A stretch of DNA of 17,197 nucleotides. Origin: JBCBWG01 sp039039985 (GTDB taxonomy: Bacteria > Pseudomonadota > Alphaproteobacteria > Rhizobiales > Hyphomicrobiaceae). The notes below the pieces were generated by a model. That model was not told where the DNA came from. It ran no database searches and saw only the letters and a list, made by a program, of their open reading frames with translations. Made by a program: the position numbers and the translations under genes. Below, one piece after another: positions 7,557-15,711 of this stretch (its first letter is position 1; each line of letters starts with the position of its first letter). The stretch covers positions 1-17,197 of the forward strand of contig JBCCOV010000103.1 in NCBI GenBank assembly GCA_039039985.1, written 5' to 3'.

Positions 7557-8423
7557 ATGCCATTTATAGACTCTCTGCAGGGCCAGACAGATCGTTTTGT
7601 CGGCGCCTTTCTTGAGTGGCTCGTCCAGGCCGTGCCGAATCTGATCGCAGCCTTCCTCATCCTCGTCATTGGCCTGTTTGTTGCCGCATGGGCCGGACGA
7701 ACAGCACGACGGTTCGTGCAACGCGACGAACGCATTGACCCGACGTTCTCAACCGTGGCCGGCAGCCTCGTGCGGTATGCCGTCACCATTGTCGTCCTGA
7801 TTGCCGCGCTCGGCCAGTTGGGCTTCCAGACCACCAGCTTGCTGGCGGCCCTTGGCGCGGCCGGCCTGGCCATCGGCCTTGCGCTCCAAAACACGCTGTC
7901 GAACATTGCGGCCGGCTTCATGCTCCTGTGGCTGCATCCGTTTCGCAAAGGTGACGTGATCGAGACATCCGGAACATCAGGCACCGTTGTCGACGTGGGC
8001 TTGTTCGCAACCGAACTCAAAACCTGGGACGGAATCTACAAATTCGTTCCCAATGCCGAGCTCTGGAATACAAAAATCACCAACTATTCCCGCTATGATA
8101 ATCGGATGGTCGAGCTGACATTCGGCATTGGATACGACGACGAAGTCGCGACAGCGCGGACGGTGCTGCTCAACATGGCCGAAGGCGATGAGCGGACGCA
8201 CCAGGAGCCGGCCCGCCCGATCGTATTTGTCGAGCAGCTGGCCGATAGCGCCGTGGTCCTGGCACTGCGAGTGTGGACGTCGACTGATGCCTATTGGTCC
8301 GTGCGCCGCGACCTGTCCGAACGTGGCAAACAGGCACTCGAAGACGCCGGGCTGTCGATCCCATTCCCGCAAGTGGACGTGCATATGCCGACGCAGTCTC
8401 AGCCCGTTGGCGACGTGGCATAG
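7557..8423 (+). CDS. Small mechanosensitive channel of the MscS family
   Basis: At 288 residues this matches the short three-transmembrane MscS form. TM1 is about 22-45, TM2 about 67-90, and the pore-lining TM3 is about 94-125 (LLAALGAAGLAIGLALQN, with the Gly/Ala packing pattern). A cytoplasmic beta domain follows, with PFRKGDVIE (128-136), FATELKTWDG (150-159) and FVPNAELWN (163-171), and then the alpha/beta domain to the end. Such channels sit in the inner membrane and open under tension during osmotic downshock. The 262-bp upstream region holds no gene I can support, and the ribosome site is weak (GATTGAAAAG before ATG). The gene ends convergently with the DedA-like gene, 83 bp away. Confidence 0.93.
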   Translation: MPFIDSLQGQTDRFVGAFLEWLVQAVPNLIAAFLILVIGLFVAAWAGRTARRFVQRDERIDPTFSTVAGSLVRYAVTIVVLIAALGQLGFQTTSLLAALGAAGLAIGLALQNTLSNIAAGFMLLWLHPFRKGDVIETSGTSGTVVDVGLFATELKTWDGIYKFVPNAELWNTKITNYSRYDNRMVELTFGIGYDDEVATARTVLLNMAEGDERTHQEPARPIVFVEQLADSAVVLALRVWTSTDAYWSVRRDLSERGKQALEDAGLSIPFPQVDVHMPTQSQPVGDVA

Positions 8424-8506
8424 TCTGGCATCTCAAGACGAAGCAACACGCGCGGCTGCACGCACTGAACTGCGAACGCCTTGTCAGGCTTTGAGCACTG
8501 AGCACA

Positions 8507-9148
8507 TCAGGCAGACTGGTAGCGGCGCCAAACGAGGTGCCCTGCCAATCCGATCAGCGGCACCAAAACGGCGCCCACGACCGCGACAACAAACGAGTTC
8601 AATTCAACCGCAAACGCGCCGACAGCGGCATAGGCCGCGGAGATGCCAAGATTGCTGAGACCGACGACGATCAAAAAACGCCACAGGCTGTAGCGCGTTG
8701 CACCGGCCGCAAATGTTGACGTTTCCGCCAACACCGGAACCGGCCGCGAAAGCACAAGCAGCGGCACGCCAATGCGTTCGGCCATGTCGTGGGCACGAGC
8801 AAATGTGTCATCGCCCTGAAGACGGCGCACCAACGCCGTGCCGCCCGTTGCGCCGACACCGTAGCCGATCAAACAGCCAAGCATCATACCGACCCAGCAG
8901 ATCACCGTGGCCAGACCGAAGCCGAGCAATGCGCCCGCTGCGGTGTTGATGAGATTGGACGGGATCGGCAGAAACACATCCACGGCCAGAGCCGCGATGA
9001 TGACCGCAATCAGTTCGAAGGCCGGTGTGTCATCGCGCACGCGCTCGGCCACATAGGCGGAAATTTGCTCTTCCAATAGCACAAACGGAATGACCACAAG
9101 CGCAACGACAACGACCAGAATGACAAACCAGCGCGCCGCAACCCTCAT
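8507..9148 (-). CDS. DedA/TVP38-TMEM64-like (VTT domain) membrane protein
   Basis: A 213-residue inner-membrane protein. After an N-terminal segment (about 5-25) come the family's hallmark stretches: VDVFLPIPSNLINTAAGALLGFG (56-78), a Gly-rich membrane stretch to GYGVGATGG, and SRPVPVLAETSTFAAGATR (134-152). These are the two re-entrant, half-helix regions of SNARE-associated/VTT proteins, some of which scramble or flip lipids or carrier lipids. The start at 9148 is preferred over 9235 because GGAGGG lies nine bases upstream of it and the extra 29 residues are basic and unstructured. It is the last gene of the minus-strand block, 120 bp after the DUF2927 gene, and may be cotranscribed. Confidence 0.88.
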   Translation of the reverse strand: MRVAARWFVILVVVVALVVIPFVLLEEQISAYVAERVRDDTPAFELIAVIIAALAVDVFLPIPSNLINTAAGALLGFGLATVICWVGMMLGCLIGYGVGATGGTALVRRLQGDDTFARAHDMAERIGVPLLVLSRPVPVLAETSTFAAGATRYSLWRFLIVVGLSNLGISAAYAAVGAFAVELNSFVVAVVGAVLVPLIGLAGHLVWRRYQSA

Positions 9149-9268
9149 GGCTTGAAGCCCTCCAAGATCACTTCTGCGCCCTGTCACACGGGTCGCACGC
9201 GTGGCATGCCGTCGCCCGGCGCCGGCCAAACTCATCGCCGGATTCGCACAACGGTCATCAACGCCCAG

Positions 9269-10135
9269 CTATTTGCCGAGGTCGTCCAGAAAACGCAACA
9301 CAACGCGGTTCACCGGTGCCCCAAACGGTATGCGCGGATCATAGAGGGCTCGCAACAGCAAGCGGTCAAACCGCGTGATCGACTTTGGCGCAACGGTGTT
9401 GTTGAACGAGAAGTACCTGGCACCGGTGTAATCGTTGAAGAGACCCAGCGACTGATAGATCTCCTCTGCCAGACACGTGCGCCGCATATCAGCGCTGAGG
9501 TCGTGCCGCACATAGATCACAGCACGGTAGATCTCACCTCGCGCCCGAATGAACGGTGCGAAAAAGCAGGGCAGCTGCGGGTGTCGGCGCAAGGCACGGA
9601 CGTAAAGGCTTCTCAGCGGTATCGCTGCGGCAAGCGCACGCATGGTGCTCGCGTCGGTGAGCACGACAACGAAGTTCACGCATCCTGCCGTGACGTCGGT
9701 TCCGCAAAATGGCCCGGCCGCATCCGGCCGTCGCGATTTGAGGAGATCGATGAAATCCAGCGCCGACGGCCCGTTCCCGGACAGATCCGCGACACGGATC
9801 GCGGCAAGCGCTGCGGCCTCATTTACGATGGTGCGGGCTTGCTGTCTGTACCGCCGATCTCCAGCATACGAAAACCGAATGGTGCCGCGCCAACGATTGA
9901 TGACATTGGCATGTCCACCGAGAATATGGACGGCTTCGCGATAGAGCCTCTCCCGATCAATCGCCCACGCGGGTTCTGCAATGAACATGCGGCACGTTGC
10001 GAAGAGCACAATCGCGATCGCAAGACAGCAGCCGCGTGTCATCGAAGCCGGCCACGACGCCCCAGTCTTGGAAGACGGCACATGCGAAGGCGGAACGTGC
10101 AAAGGCGGCACATGACGCACCGCGCAGGCCCTCAT
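9269..10135 (-). CDS. Exported DUF2927 family protein
   Basis: A 288-residue protein of unknown function. The conserved part contains ARTIVNEAAAL, then CGTDVTAGCVNFVVVLTD, a run RRTCLAEEIYQSLGLFND and TVAPKSITRFDRLLLRALYDPRI near the end. I recognise this set as DUF2927, a family common in alphaproteobacteria. A signal-peptide-like segment starts at Met32 (TRGCCLAIAIVLFATC...PAWA), so the product is probably periplasmic. The ATG at 10135 overlaps the cytochrome stop codon as ATGA, which implies translational coupling; Met32 at 10042 is an alternative start. The short N-terminal extension has an HVPP-type repeat encoded by a 15-base tandem repeat near 10076-10115, so it is poorly constrained sequence. 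Several conserved cysteines could form disulfides. Confidence 0.8.
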   Translation of the reverse strand: MRACAVRHVPPLHVPPSHVPSSKTGASWPASMTRGCCLAIAIVLFATCRMFIAEPAWAIDRERLYREAVHILGGHANVINRWRGTIRFSYAGDRRYRQQARTIVNEAAALAAIRVADLSGNGPSALDFIDLLKSRRPDAAGPFCGTDVTAGCVNFVVVLTDASTMRALAAAIPLRSLYVRALRRHPQLPCFFAPFIRARGEIYRAVIYVRHDLSADMRRTCLAEEIYQSLGLFNDYTGARYFSFNNTVAPKSITRFDRLLLRALYDPRIPFGAPVNRVVLRFLDDLGK

Positions 10136-10530
10136 GGTGAAAACGACTTGCTCATGATATAGGCAACAATCTGCATGCGCTCGTTTTCGGAATACGCATC
10201 TTCCCAGGCCGGCATCTTTCGGAAGCCGTAGGTCAAGCGATCATAGACAAAGTCCGGCGAATACTTTCGCGGCTTCAGCTTCGGCGCCTTGCCGGGATAG
10301 GCATTGCGGCCGTGGCAATGCGAGCATTGATCATCCCACAGCTCTTTGCCCGCCGCCAGGTTCTTCGGATCGTTCAGGAAGCCCGCCGTAAACTCGGGGA
10401 TCACCGGTGCCGGAGGCGTGGCCTTGGAGTCTGCAGCATCCATGACGTTGCTGCCCAATGAAAGGCCAAGCGCGAACACCGCAACCGCCAACGCCGTCGT
10501 GCCCCTCACCCGACATCTCATTTGCAGCAT
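10132..10530 (-). CDS. Small periplasmic c-type cytochrome
   Basis: A 132-residue, single-haem cytochrome c. A signal peptide occupies about 1-33 (hydrophobic TTALAVAVFALGLSLG, then a cleavage-type DAADS). The haem motif CSHCH is at 69-73, and Met106 in RKMPAW is the probable axial ligand. AAGGA precedes the ATG. The gene lies 147 bp downstream of the PQQ-type sugar dehydrogenase gene on the same strand and overlaps the DUF2927 gene by four bases. The natural reading is that it takes electrons from the dehydrogenase and passes them to the respiratory chain. That partnership is inferred from position. Confidence 0.93.
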   Translation of the reverse strand: MLQMRCRVRGTTALAVAVFALGLSLGSNVMDAADSKATPPAPVIPEFTAGFLNDPKNLAAGKELWDDQCSHCHGRNAYPGKAPKLKPRKYSPDFVYDRLTYGFRKMPAWEDAYSENERMQIVAYIMSKSFSP

Positions 10531-10614
10531 CGTTCATCGTCCTTCTTCACGGGTAGACTGAACCGTTTCGACACCAGACGCGGTGTACACTCCGATGGTG
10601 ACAGCGACCGCAAA

Positions 10615-10653
10615 GTTTGCGCCGGACGACACCACGTGTCCCCCGGCGCAAAC
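10615..10653 (-). terminator. Strong intergenic hairpin after the sugar dehydrogenase gene
   Basis: GTTTGCGCCGG (10615-10625) pairs exactly with CCGGCGCAAAC (10643-10653). An inner stem GACAC/GTGTC (10628-10632, 10636-10640) shares the same centre, separated from the outer stem by a two-by-two internal loop, and closes a three-base loop. The hairpin begins about 25 bases past the dehydrogenase stop. On the minus strand only TTT follows the stem, so it may be a weak terminator, an attenuator that lowers cytochrome expression, or a 3'-end stabiliser. Confidence 0.6.
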
Positions 10654-10677
10654 GCACCGTCTCTCAAACAATGGCGA

Positions 10678-11976
10678 TTACTTCGCCGGCACGATCTTGT
10701 AGATCGTATCCAAGCTACCGACCGGTCCTGTCGTGATGGATGTCAGTGCGTAGACTTCGCCGGCCTCATCCTGAGCGAAAGCAAGGATGTACGGCGTATT
10801 GCCATCAACACCGGTCACTTCGGCCGTTTCCATCGACCACTTGCCGTCGCTGCCTTTGGAGCCAACGAAGATCTGGCCGTCCATGGCGCCGAACGATTTC
10901 GACCAGTCACCGAAGATGTACTTGCCGTCCCAGGCTTTGTGCTGACCACGATAAATGTAGCCGCCGGTAACCGAAATGCCTTTGCAGTTCTTCGGCTTTG
11001 CGGTGCAGTTGTCGTATTCCATCACCGGCATCACCAGGCCGGCCTTGTCGCACTCGGCTGGGTGATTGTCCGGCTTGGTGTAGTCGAAGCACTTCGTGGC
11101 TTCCATCTTACGCCAACCGAAGTTGCCACCCTTGGTGACAATGTTCACTTCCTCGAAGCTGTTTTGCTGCACGTCGGCGCAGAACAGGTCGCCACCTTTC
11201 ATGTCGAACGAACACCGCCATGGATTGCGCAGTCCATAGGCCCAGATTTCGGGCGCGGCATTGCGATTGCCGACAAACGGATTGTCGTCTGGCACCTTGT
11301 ACGGGGCCTTGCCGTCCGTATTGACGTCGACGCGCAGGATCTTGCCGAGCAGCGATGTCATGTCCTGCCCGTTGCCCTCGGTGACGTTGTGGCCAATACC
11401 CCAGTCGTTTGCGTAGCCGCCGTCTCCGGTTGAGATATACAGCATGCCGTCAGAGCCGAAACCGATCCAATGGCCGTTGTGATTGAACTGCGGCCAGTCA
11501 ATCGACGTGATAATGCGCTCGCTCTTCGGATCTGCCGTGTTTGGATCGTCGCTCGACACGGTGAACTCCGAGACGACGTTCGTGTGGCTCCACCAGAATT
11601 GCTTGGCGAGATCGCCCTGGAAGTTCAGGATTGCGGAATAAGCAACATAAAACTTGCCGTTGTTGGCAAAGTCCGGGTGGAAGGCAAGGCCGAGGATGCC
11701 GCGCTCGTCGAAGTCCGAGTGCAATTTCGGAATCTTGTTGCGAATATCCAGGAACGGTTCAGCGCTAAGCTTTCCGTCCTCGACGATCCGAATGCGGCCG
11801 AATTGCTCAAGGACAAACATGCGCTTGTCGCTGGGGGGCTGCACCATGGCCAGCGGCGCGTTCACACCCGTAACATATGGCTCAAACTTGACCTTCACCT
11901 GCGCGGAGGCACTGCCGGCTCCTGAGAGCAGCAGTGCGCACACCGCGGGAACCGCGGCGAGCCTTCCAAGTTTCAT
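10678..11976 (-). CDS. Periplasmic PQQ-type sugar dehydrogenase (GSDH family)
   Basis: A 432-residue secreted protein. The signal peptide spans about 1-25 (VPAVCALLLSGAGSASA). The mature part is a beta-propeller of the glucose/sorbosone dehydrogenase family. It has an early blade with GRIRIVEDG, the stretch ERGILGLAFHPDF (91-103), and the core NHNGHWIGFGSDGMLYISTG (165-184), where His166 corresponds to the catalytic His and the following turn helps bind calcium. AYGLRNPWR (247-255) supplies the Arg that contacts PQQ. Three cysteines at 255, 266 and 296, plus more around 309-331, may form disulfides. In this family sugars or other alcohols are oxidised with PQQ and electrons go to a cytochrome; the substrate here is unknown. 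GAGGA lies before the ATG. The adjacent cytochrome c gene supports a respiratory role. Confidence 0.9.
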   Translation of the reverse strand: MKLGRLAAVPAVCALLLSGAGSASAQVKVKFEPYVTGVNAPLAMVQPPSDKRMFVLEQFGRIRIVEDGKLSAEPFLDIRNKIPKLHSDFDERGILGLAFHPDFANNGKFYVAYSAILNFQGDLAKQFWWSHTNVVSEFTVSSDDPNTADPKSERIITSIDWPQFNHNGHWIGFGSDGMLYISTGDGGYANDWGIGHNVTEGNGQDMTSLLGKILRVDVNTDGKAPYKVPDDNPFVGNRNAAPEIWAYGLRNPWRCSFDMKGGDLFCADVQQNSFEEVNIVTKGGNFGWRKMEATKCFDYTKPDNHPAECDKAGLVMPVMEYDNCTAKPKNCKGISVTGGYIYRGQHKAWDGKYIFGDWSKSFGAMDGQIFVGSKGSDGKWSMETAEVTGVDGNTPYILAFAQDEAGEVYALTSITTGPVGSLDTIYKIVPAK

Positions 11977-12248
11977 GGTCGTTTCCTCGTTTATAAGCGA
12001 ATTTTTGAAGTTTCGCGGTCATTCCATACGCCGCGGATAACAGTTAAGCAGTGGGTTACAAAATTGTCCATATTAGAAAGCAGGCGCCGTCTGACACGCG
12101 CAATCGCAACAGCTCGCAGTGATAACCTGCTGTCAATAGAAACTGAAAAACGAACAATATATGCCTGAAACGCAAACATAAAATGCTTACGCCATGGCGC
12201 AGACAGCCAACTCAAATTCATGCGCCCAATGAAACGCGCAGATACAAA

Positions 12249-13175
12249 CTATTCGATTATTAGCTGATCCTGTTTACGTTTGACCTTCGTTTCTTCAATC
12301 ACCGGGTCGCGACCACCGCGTAAGATCGAGTTCCCTTCATAGAGCGTGCGCTGGTCGATGGCCGGCGGATTGAGCCAGTCGTCTTCCCGCATCTGACCGC
12401 TTTGACCATAGGCCGCCAACGCATTGGCATAGGTCGCGAGGCGAACATGCTCCTCGGGAATGCCGCGCTCTAGTGCCAGCTTCGCCGTTTTTGCGACGCC
12501 GAGCGGATCGGAAATGCCCCAGTCGCATGCGCTATCGACAATAATCCGCTCACCACCGTACTGTTTGAGCAGTTCGACCATGCGCACGTTACCCATTTTC
12601 GTGCTCGGATAGATCGAGAACGCAGCCCAGTATCCGCGATCGAGCACCTCGCGCACGGTCTCTTCATTGTTGTGATCCACAATGATCTGGCGTGGATCCA
12701 TGCCATGCTCTTCGCACACATCCATCGAACGCGTCGTCCCACGTTTTTTGTCGCGATGCGGCGTGTGGATCATGACGGGAAGTTCAGTTTCCTTGGCCAA
12801 CTCAAGCTGCAGCCGGAAGTACTTGTCTTCCAGATCGGTTTGCTCGTCGTAGCCAATCTCGCCGATGGCAACGACGCCCTCCTTCAGCGCGAACTGCGGA
12901 AGGATCTCCATCACGCCTTCTGCCAGCGCTTCGTTGTTCGCTTCCTTTGAGTTCAGTCCGATCGTGCAGTAGTGCCGGATGCCGAACTGCCCGGCGCGAA
13001 ACCGCTCAAATCCGATAATGGCCGAGAGGTAGTCGACATACGTGCCGACATGCGTGCGCGGCTGGCCGATCCAAAACGCTGGCTCAATCACCGCAACGAC
13101 GCCGGAGGCTGCCATCGCCTCGTAGTCATCGGTGGTCCGCGAAATCATGTGCGCATGTGGATCTATAAACATCAT
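12249..13175 (-). CDS. eboB: TatD-like metal-dependent hydrolase EboB
   Basis: Starting at 13175 the protein has 308 residues and begins MMFIDPHAHM, placing the metal motif DPHAH at 5-9 as in TatD hydrolases. Other expected metal ligands are Glu106 (IGEIGYD), His137 (VMIHTPH), His168 (VDHNN) and Asp218 (SACDWG). The ORF extends to 13280, but those residues are not family-like and AGGGA precedes 13175. Classical TatD proteins are nucleases; the EboB branch is defined by its place in ebo clusters and its substrate is unknown. The signatures SRTTDDYEAMAASGVVAVIEPAFW (12-35 region) and a neighbouring eboA identify that branch. It follows eboA on the same strand after 112 bp and is the last gene of this arm. 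Confidence 0.88.
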   Translation of the reverse strand: MMFIDPHAHMISRTTDDYEAMAASGVVAVIEPAFWIGQPRTHVGTYVDYLSAIIGFERFRAGQFGIRHYCTIGLNSKEANNEALAEGVMEILPQFALKEGVVAIGEIGYDEQTDLEDKYFRLQLELAKETELPVMIHTPHRDKKRGTTRSMDVCEEHGMDPRQIIVDHNNEETVREVLDRGYWAAFSIYPSTKMGNVRMVELLKQYGGERIIVDSACDWGISDPLGVAKTAKLALERGIPEEHVRLATYANALAAYGQSGQMREDDWLNPPAIDQRTLYEGNSILRGGRDPVIEETKVKRKQDQLIIE

Positions 13176-13287
13176 CGATTGGCGTTCCCTGAAACAGCAC
13201 CCAAAGCCCACAACATGTCTGCCAGAGGCGGCAGCAGTTGATCTGACGCGAGCGCGTGGAGATTCCGGCGAAGTCTGCAACGTCTCG

Positions 13288-14166
13288 TCATGCTCTCTGA
13301 GCCAAACCCTCGGCGATTGTTGTCCATGTCAAAGCACCGGACGCCACGGCAGCAGCCTCGTCCGGCAGTTCGGATAATACGTATGCGGCGCGCGCGTCCG
13401 GCGCGGCGCGCAACGCAAGTGCGGCTGCCCCTTTTGAAAGCGCGTCGTCACTGTCGGCCGCCCTGACCAGATCGTCGATCATTGCAGCGCTGGCGAACGG
13501 CCCGACACAGCGCCACAGCTCCGGCGTCACGACACGTCCGGCCGCCCACCGCTCATGTGCGTAGTCGCACAAGATACGGGCCAGATCCGCATTGGCGCGG
13601 CGATCCAGCCCGACAATCGGATGCAGCGTTGAGTCGATAAACAGCGCTTTGAGCACCATGTGGTTCCAACGATGCTCATCGAATTGTTCAGCCGGATAGG
13701 GGTTGTTGTGCGCGATCGCCTCAAAAACAGCGCGCATGTTCGTCCGCAACCCTTCACCAACCTGCGGCTCCAATTCGTCGGGCCGCGGCAATAACGGAAG
13801 CGCACGATAGCAGGCGATTTGCTCTGCAACATCGCCATAACGGCACAGCGATGCATACCGGTCCGCGAACGCATTCAATCCCGGTGCGGCCGTTGCCAGA
13901 AGCATCGCGCGGGCGGCAACATCGACGCTCCAGCCGCTCGGATCCCATCCGTCACGAGTCGCAGATGCCGCGGCGAGATCCTGGTCATTCAGCTGGAGGT
14001 CATCGCGCCCCAGCTTGCGCGGCACCAGACCGATCGCCAATTGCAGATCGCGGTCAGACGGGCCGGCAGAGAGTTTTGCGCGTTGCGACTCAAGCCACGC
14101 CAACGGCTCGGCAGAGGCCTGCCGCGCAATCCACGACATCAGCAAGTCGGTCGCTGGAACCGTCAC
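13288..14166 (-). CDS. eboA: EboA domain protein
   Basis: About 292 residues from a GTG start, with no membrane segment. The signature block GLRTNMRAVFEAIAHNNPYPAEQFDEHRWNHMVLKALFI followed by LHPIVGLDRR and YAHERWAAGR...PELWRCVGPF identifies the EboA family, which has no known enzymatic activity; it is alpha-helical. The ORF is open to 14280. I prefer the GTG at 14166 because AGGGGGGAG lies just before it and MTVPATDLLMSWIARQ is a natural N-terminus; the ATG at 14202 is the alternative. It is the first gene of the leftward arm and is divergent from eboF. EboA is the defining marker of ebo clusters, which are implicated in metabolite movement to the periplasm. Confidence 0.9.
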   Translation of the reverse strand: MTVPATDLLMSWIARQASAEPLAWLESQRAKLSAGPSDRDLQLAIGLVPRKLGRDDLQLNDQDLAAASATRDGWDPSGWSVDVAARAMLLATAAPGLNAFADRYASLCRYGDVAEQIACYRALPLLPRPDELEPQVGEGLRTNMRAVFEAIAHNNPYPAEQFDEHRWNHMVLKALFIDSTLHPIVGLDRRANADLARILCDYAHERWAAGRVVTPELWRCVGPFASAAMIDDLVRAADSDDALSKGAAALALRAAPDARAAYVLSELPDEAAAVASGALTWTTIAEGLAQRA

Positions 14167-14168
14167 AG

Positions 14169-14177
14169 CTCCCCCCT
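14169..14177 (-). promoter_or_regulatory. Strong ribosome binding site deciding the eboA start
   Basis: On the minus strand AGGGGGGAG ends two bases before the GTG at 14166; the core AGGGGG is about five bases away. The ATG at 14202 has no comparable site, so this favours the GTG start. Confidence 0.55.
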
Positions 14178-14289
14178 GACATTGCTTGAGTTGCCGGCTC
14201 ATTCTTCGTGAGCCTGTTCGCCACACCTTTCGCAGTCGACTTACGCGAGACCGCTTGAAGCGCAGCACAGCATTCGACATCTTCGATGC
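14178..14289. promoter_or_regulatory. Divergent eboA/eboF intergenic region
   Basis: The two arms of the ebo cluster start back to back here, so both promoters must lie in or near this stretch. I see no convincing -35/-10 pair, palindrome or strong ribosome site for eboF; the region is somewhat GC-rich. Its regulatory role is inferred from layout only. Confidence 0.4.
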
Positions 14290-15711
14290 ATGAAACCGCT
14301 TCTCATTATTCTCGTCGTCGGGTTGTCACCGAAGCTTGTCGGGCAGCATACGCCGAACCTATCCAGGCTCGTCAAGTCGGGTGGCATGCGTCCGCTGACG
14401 ACAGTCCTGCCAGCAGTGACGTGTTCCGCACAAACATCGCTCGTCACCGGATTGATGCCGACCGATCACGGCATCGTCGCCAACGGCTGGTACTTCCGCG
14501 ATCTCTCGGAAGTTATGTTGTGGCGTCAGTCGAACCGACTGGTGACCGGCGAACGGATCTGGGACGCGGCGCGCAAACGCAACCCAGACTTTACCGTCGC
14601 GAAAATGTTCTGGTGGTACAATATGTACGCCAACGTCAACTGGAGCGCGACACCGCGGCCGATGTATCCTGCCGACGGCCGAAAGATCCCGGACCACTAC
14701 GCCGATCCACCCGAGCTGCACGATGAATTGGACGCAAGACTGGGACAGTTTCCATTGTTCAAGTTCTGGGGGCCGCTCGCCGATATCACGTCGACCACGT
14801 GGATTACACAAGCGACCTTGCACATGATGGCAACCCGCAATCCGACGCTGACACTCACGTATTTGCCCCACCTCGACTATAATCTGCAACGACTGGGCCC
14901 GGACCTGACCCATCCCGCATTGCAACACGACCTTGCCGAAATCGATGCCGAATGCGGGCAGCTCATCACCGCAGCTGAGCGGTCCGGACGAGATGTGATC
15001 GTCGTCTCGGAATATGGGATCACGCCGGTAACTGACGCCATCCATATCAATCGCGCACTGCGCACGGCGGGCTACATTCGCGTGCGCGAGGAGATGGGCC
15101 GCGAACAATTGGACCCCGGCGCCTCCCTGGCGTTTGCCATGGCCGACCACCAGATCGCGCATGTGTATTTGCAGCCCAGCGCACCCAAAGCGGAAATCAA
15201 AGCGCTGCTGGAACAACTTGACGGCGTTGAGATGGTGCTCGACGAGGAGGGCAAACGCGCGCATGGTCTTGCGCATCCGCGCTCGGGCGACCTCGTTGCT
15301 GTTTCGCATGCGGACCGCTGGTTCAGCTATTATTATTGGACCGATGATAACCGCGCGCCGGACTACGCACGCACCGTCGATATCCATCGCAAACCGGGCT
15401 ATGACCCCGTCGAGCTGTTTTTCGACCCGGCATACCGATCGCCAAAGTTCGCTGCCGGCTGGCGGCTGGCGCTACGCAAACTCGGCTTTCGGCGACTACT
15501 CGACGTCATCTCACTCAAAGACACGCAACTGGTCAAAGGCTCGCACGGTCGCCTGACGGATGACCCTGGCGATGGCCCCTTGGTCATCAGCTCAAGACCG
15601 GACCTGCTGCCGGCCTCGGATCAGTCGATTCACGCAACCGCGTTCAAGGATCTGGCCCTGGCTCACATGTTCGCGGCGACTGAGCGCACAGACACGTCAC
15701 CGTCGTCATGA
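14290..15711 (+). CDS. eboF: Alkaline phosphatase-superfamily phosphodiesterase EboF
   Basis: A 473-residue member of the type I phosphodiesterase/nucleotide pyrophosphatase family, the kind named EboF in ebo clusters. The N-terminal strand is LLIILVVGLSP, followed by the nucleophile loop VTCSAQTSLVTG (43-54) with Thr44 in the nucleophile place, then PTDHGIVANGWYF (57-69), LPHLDYNLQRLGPD (about 192-205), SEYGI (240-244) and GSHG around His419. Compared with classical enzymes, the first Asp is Val10, the His four after Asp196 is Gln200, and the Asp-His pair of SDHG is Glu241-Tyr242. Thr44, Asp196 and His419 remain. The protein therefore has the fold but a remodelled metal site. No signal peptide is evident. 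It diverges from eboA and overlaps the stop of the TMEM220-like gene. Confidence 0.88.
   Translation: MKPLLIILVVGLSPKLVGQHTPNLSRLVKSGGMRPLTTVLPAVTCSAQTSLVTGLMPTDHGIVANGWYFRDLSEVMLWRQSNRLVTGERIWDAARKRNPDFTVAKMFWWYNMYANVNWSATPRPMYPADGRKIPDHYADPPELHDELDARLGQFPLFKFWGPLADITSTTWITQATLHMMATRNPTLTLTYLPHLDYNLQRLGPDLTHPALQHDLAEIDAECGQLITAAERSGRDVIVVSEYGITPVTDAIHINRALRTAGYIRVREEMGREQLDPGASLAFAMADHQIAHVYLQPSAPKAEIKALLEQLDGVEMVLDEEGKRAHGLAHPRSGDLVAVSHADRWFSYYYWTDDNRAPDYARTVDIHRKPGYDPVELFFDPAYRSPKFAAGWRLALRKLGFRRLLDVISLKDTQLVKGSHGRLTDDPGDGPLVISSRPDLLPASDQSIHATAFKDLALAHMFAATERTDTSPSS

Noticed and set aside
9152..10162. Long plus-strand frame opposite the DUF2927 gene
   Set aside because: Antisense shadow; the minus strand carries a signal peptide, DUF2927 motifs and an ATGA overlap with the cytochrome gene.
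10522..11433. Plus-strand frame of 303 codons opposite the sugar dehydrogenase gene
   Set aside because: Antisense shadow of a well-recognised PQQ-type dehydrogenase; no motif of its own.
11991..12221. Minus-strand 76-codon frame between eboB and the sugar dehydrogenase gene
   Set aside because: No family resemblance or convincing ribosome site; it occupies an AT-richer stretch that more likely holds the dehydrogenase promoter.
14359..15387. Long minus-strand frame opposite eboF
   Set aside because: It is the antisense shadow of eboF, which has clear family motifs; the antisense translation has none.
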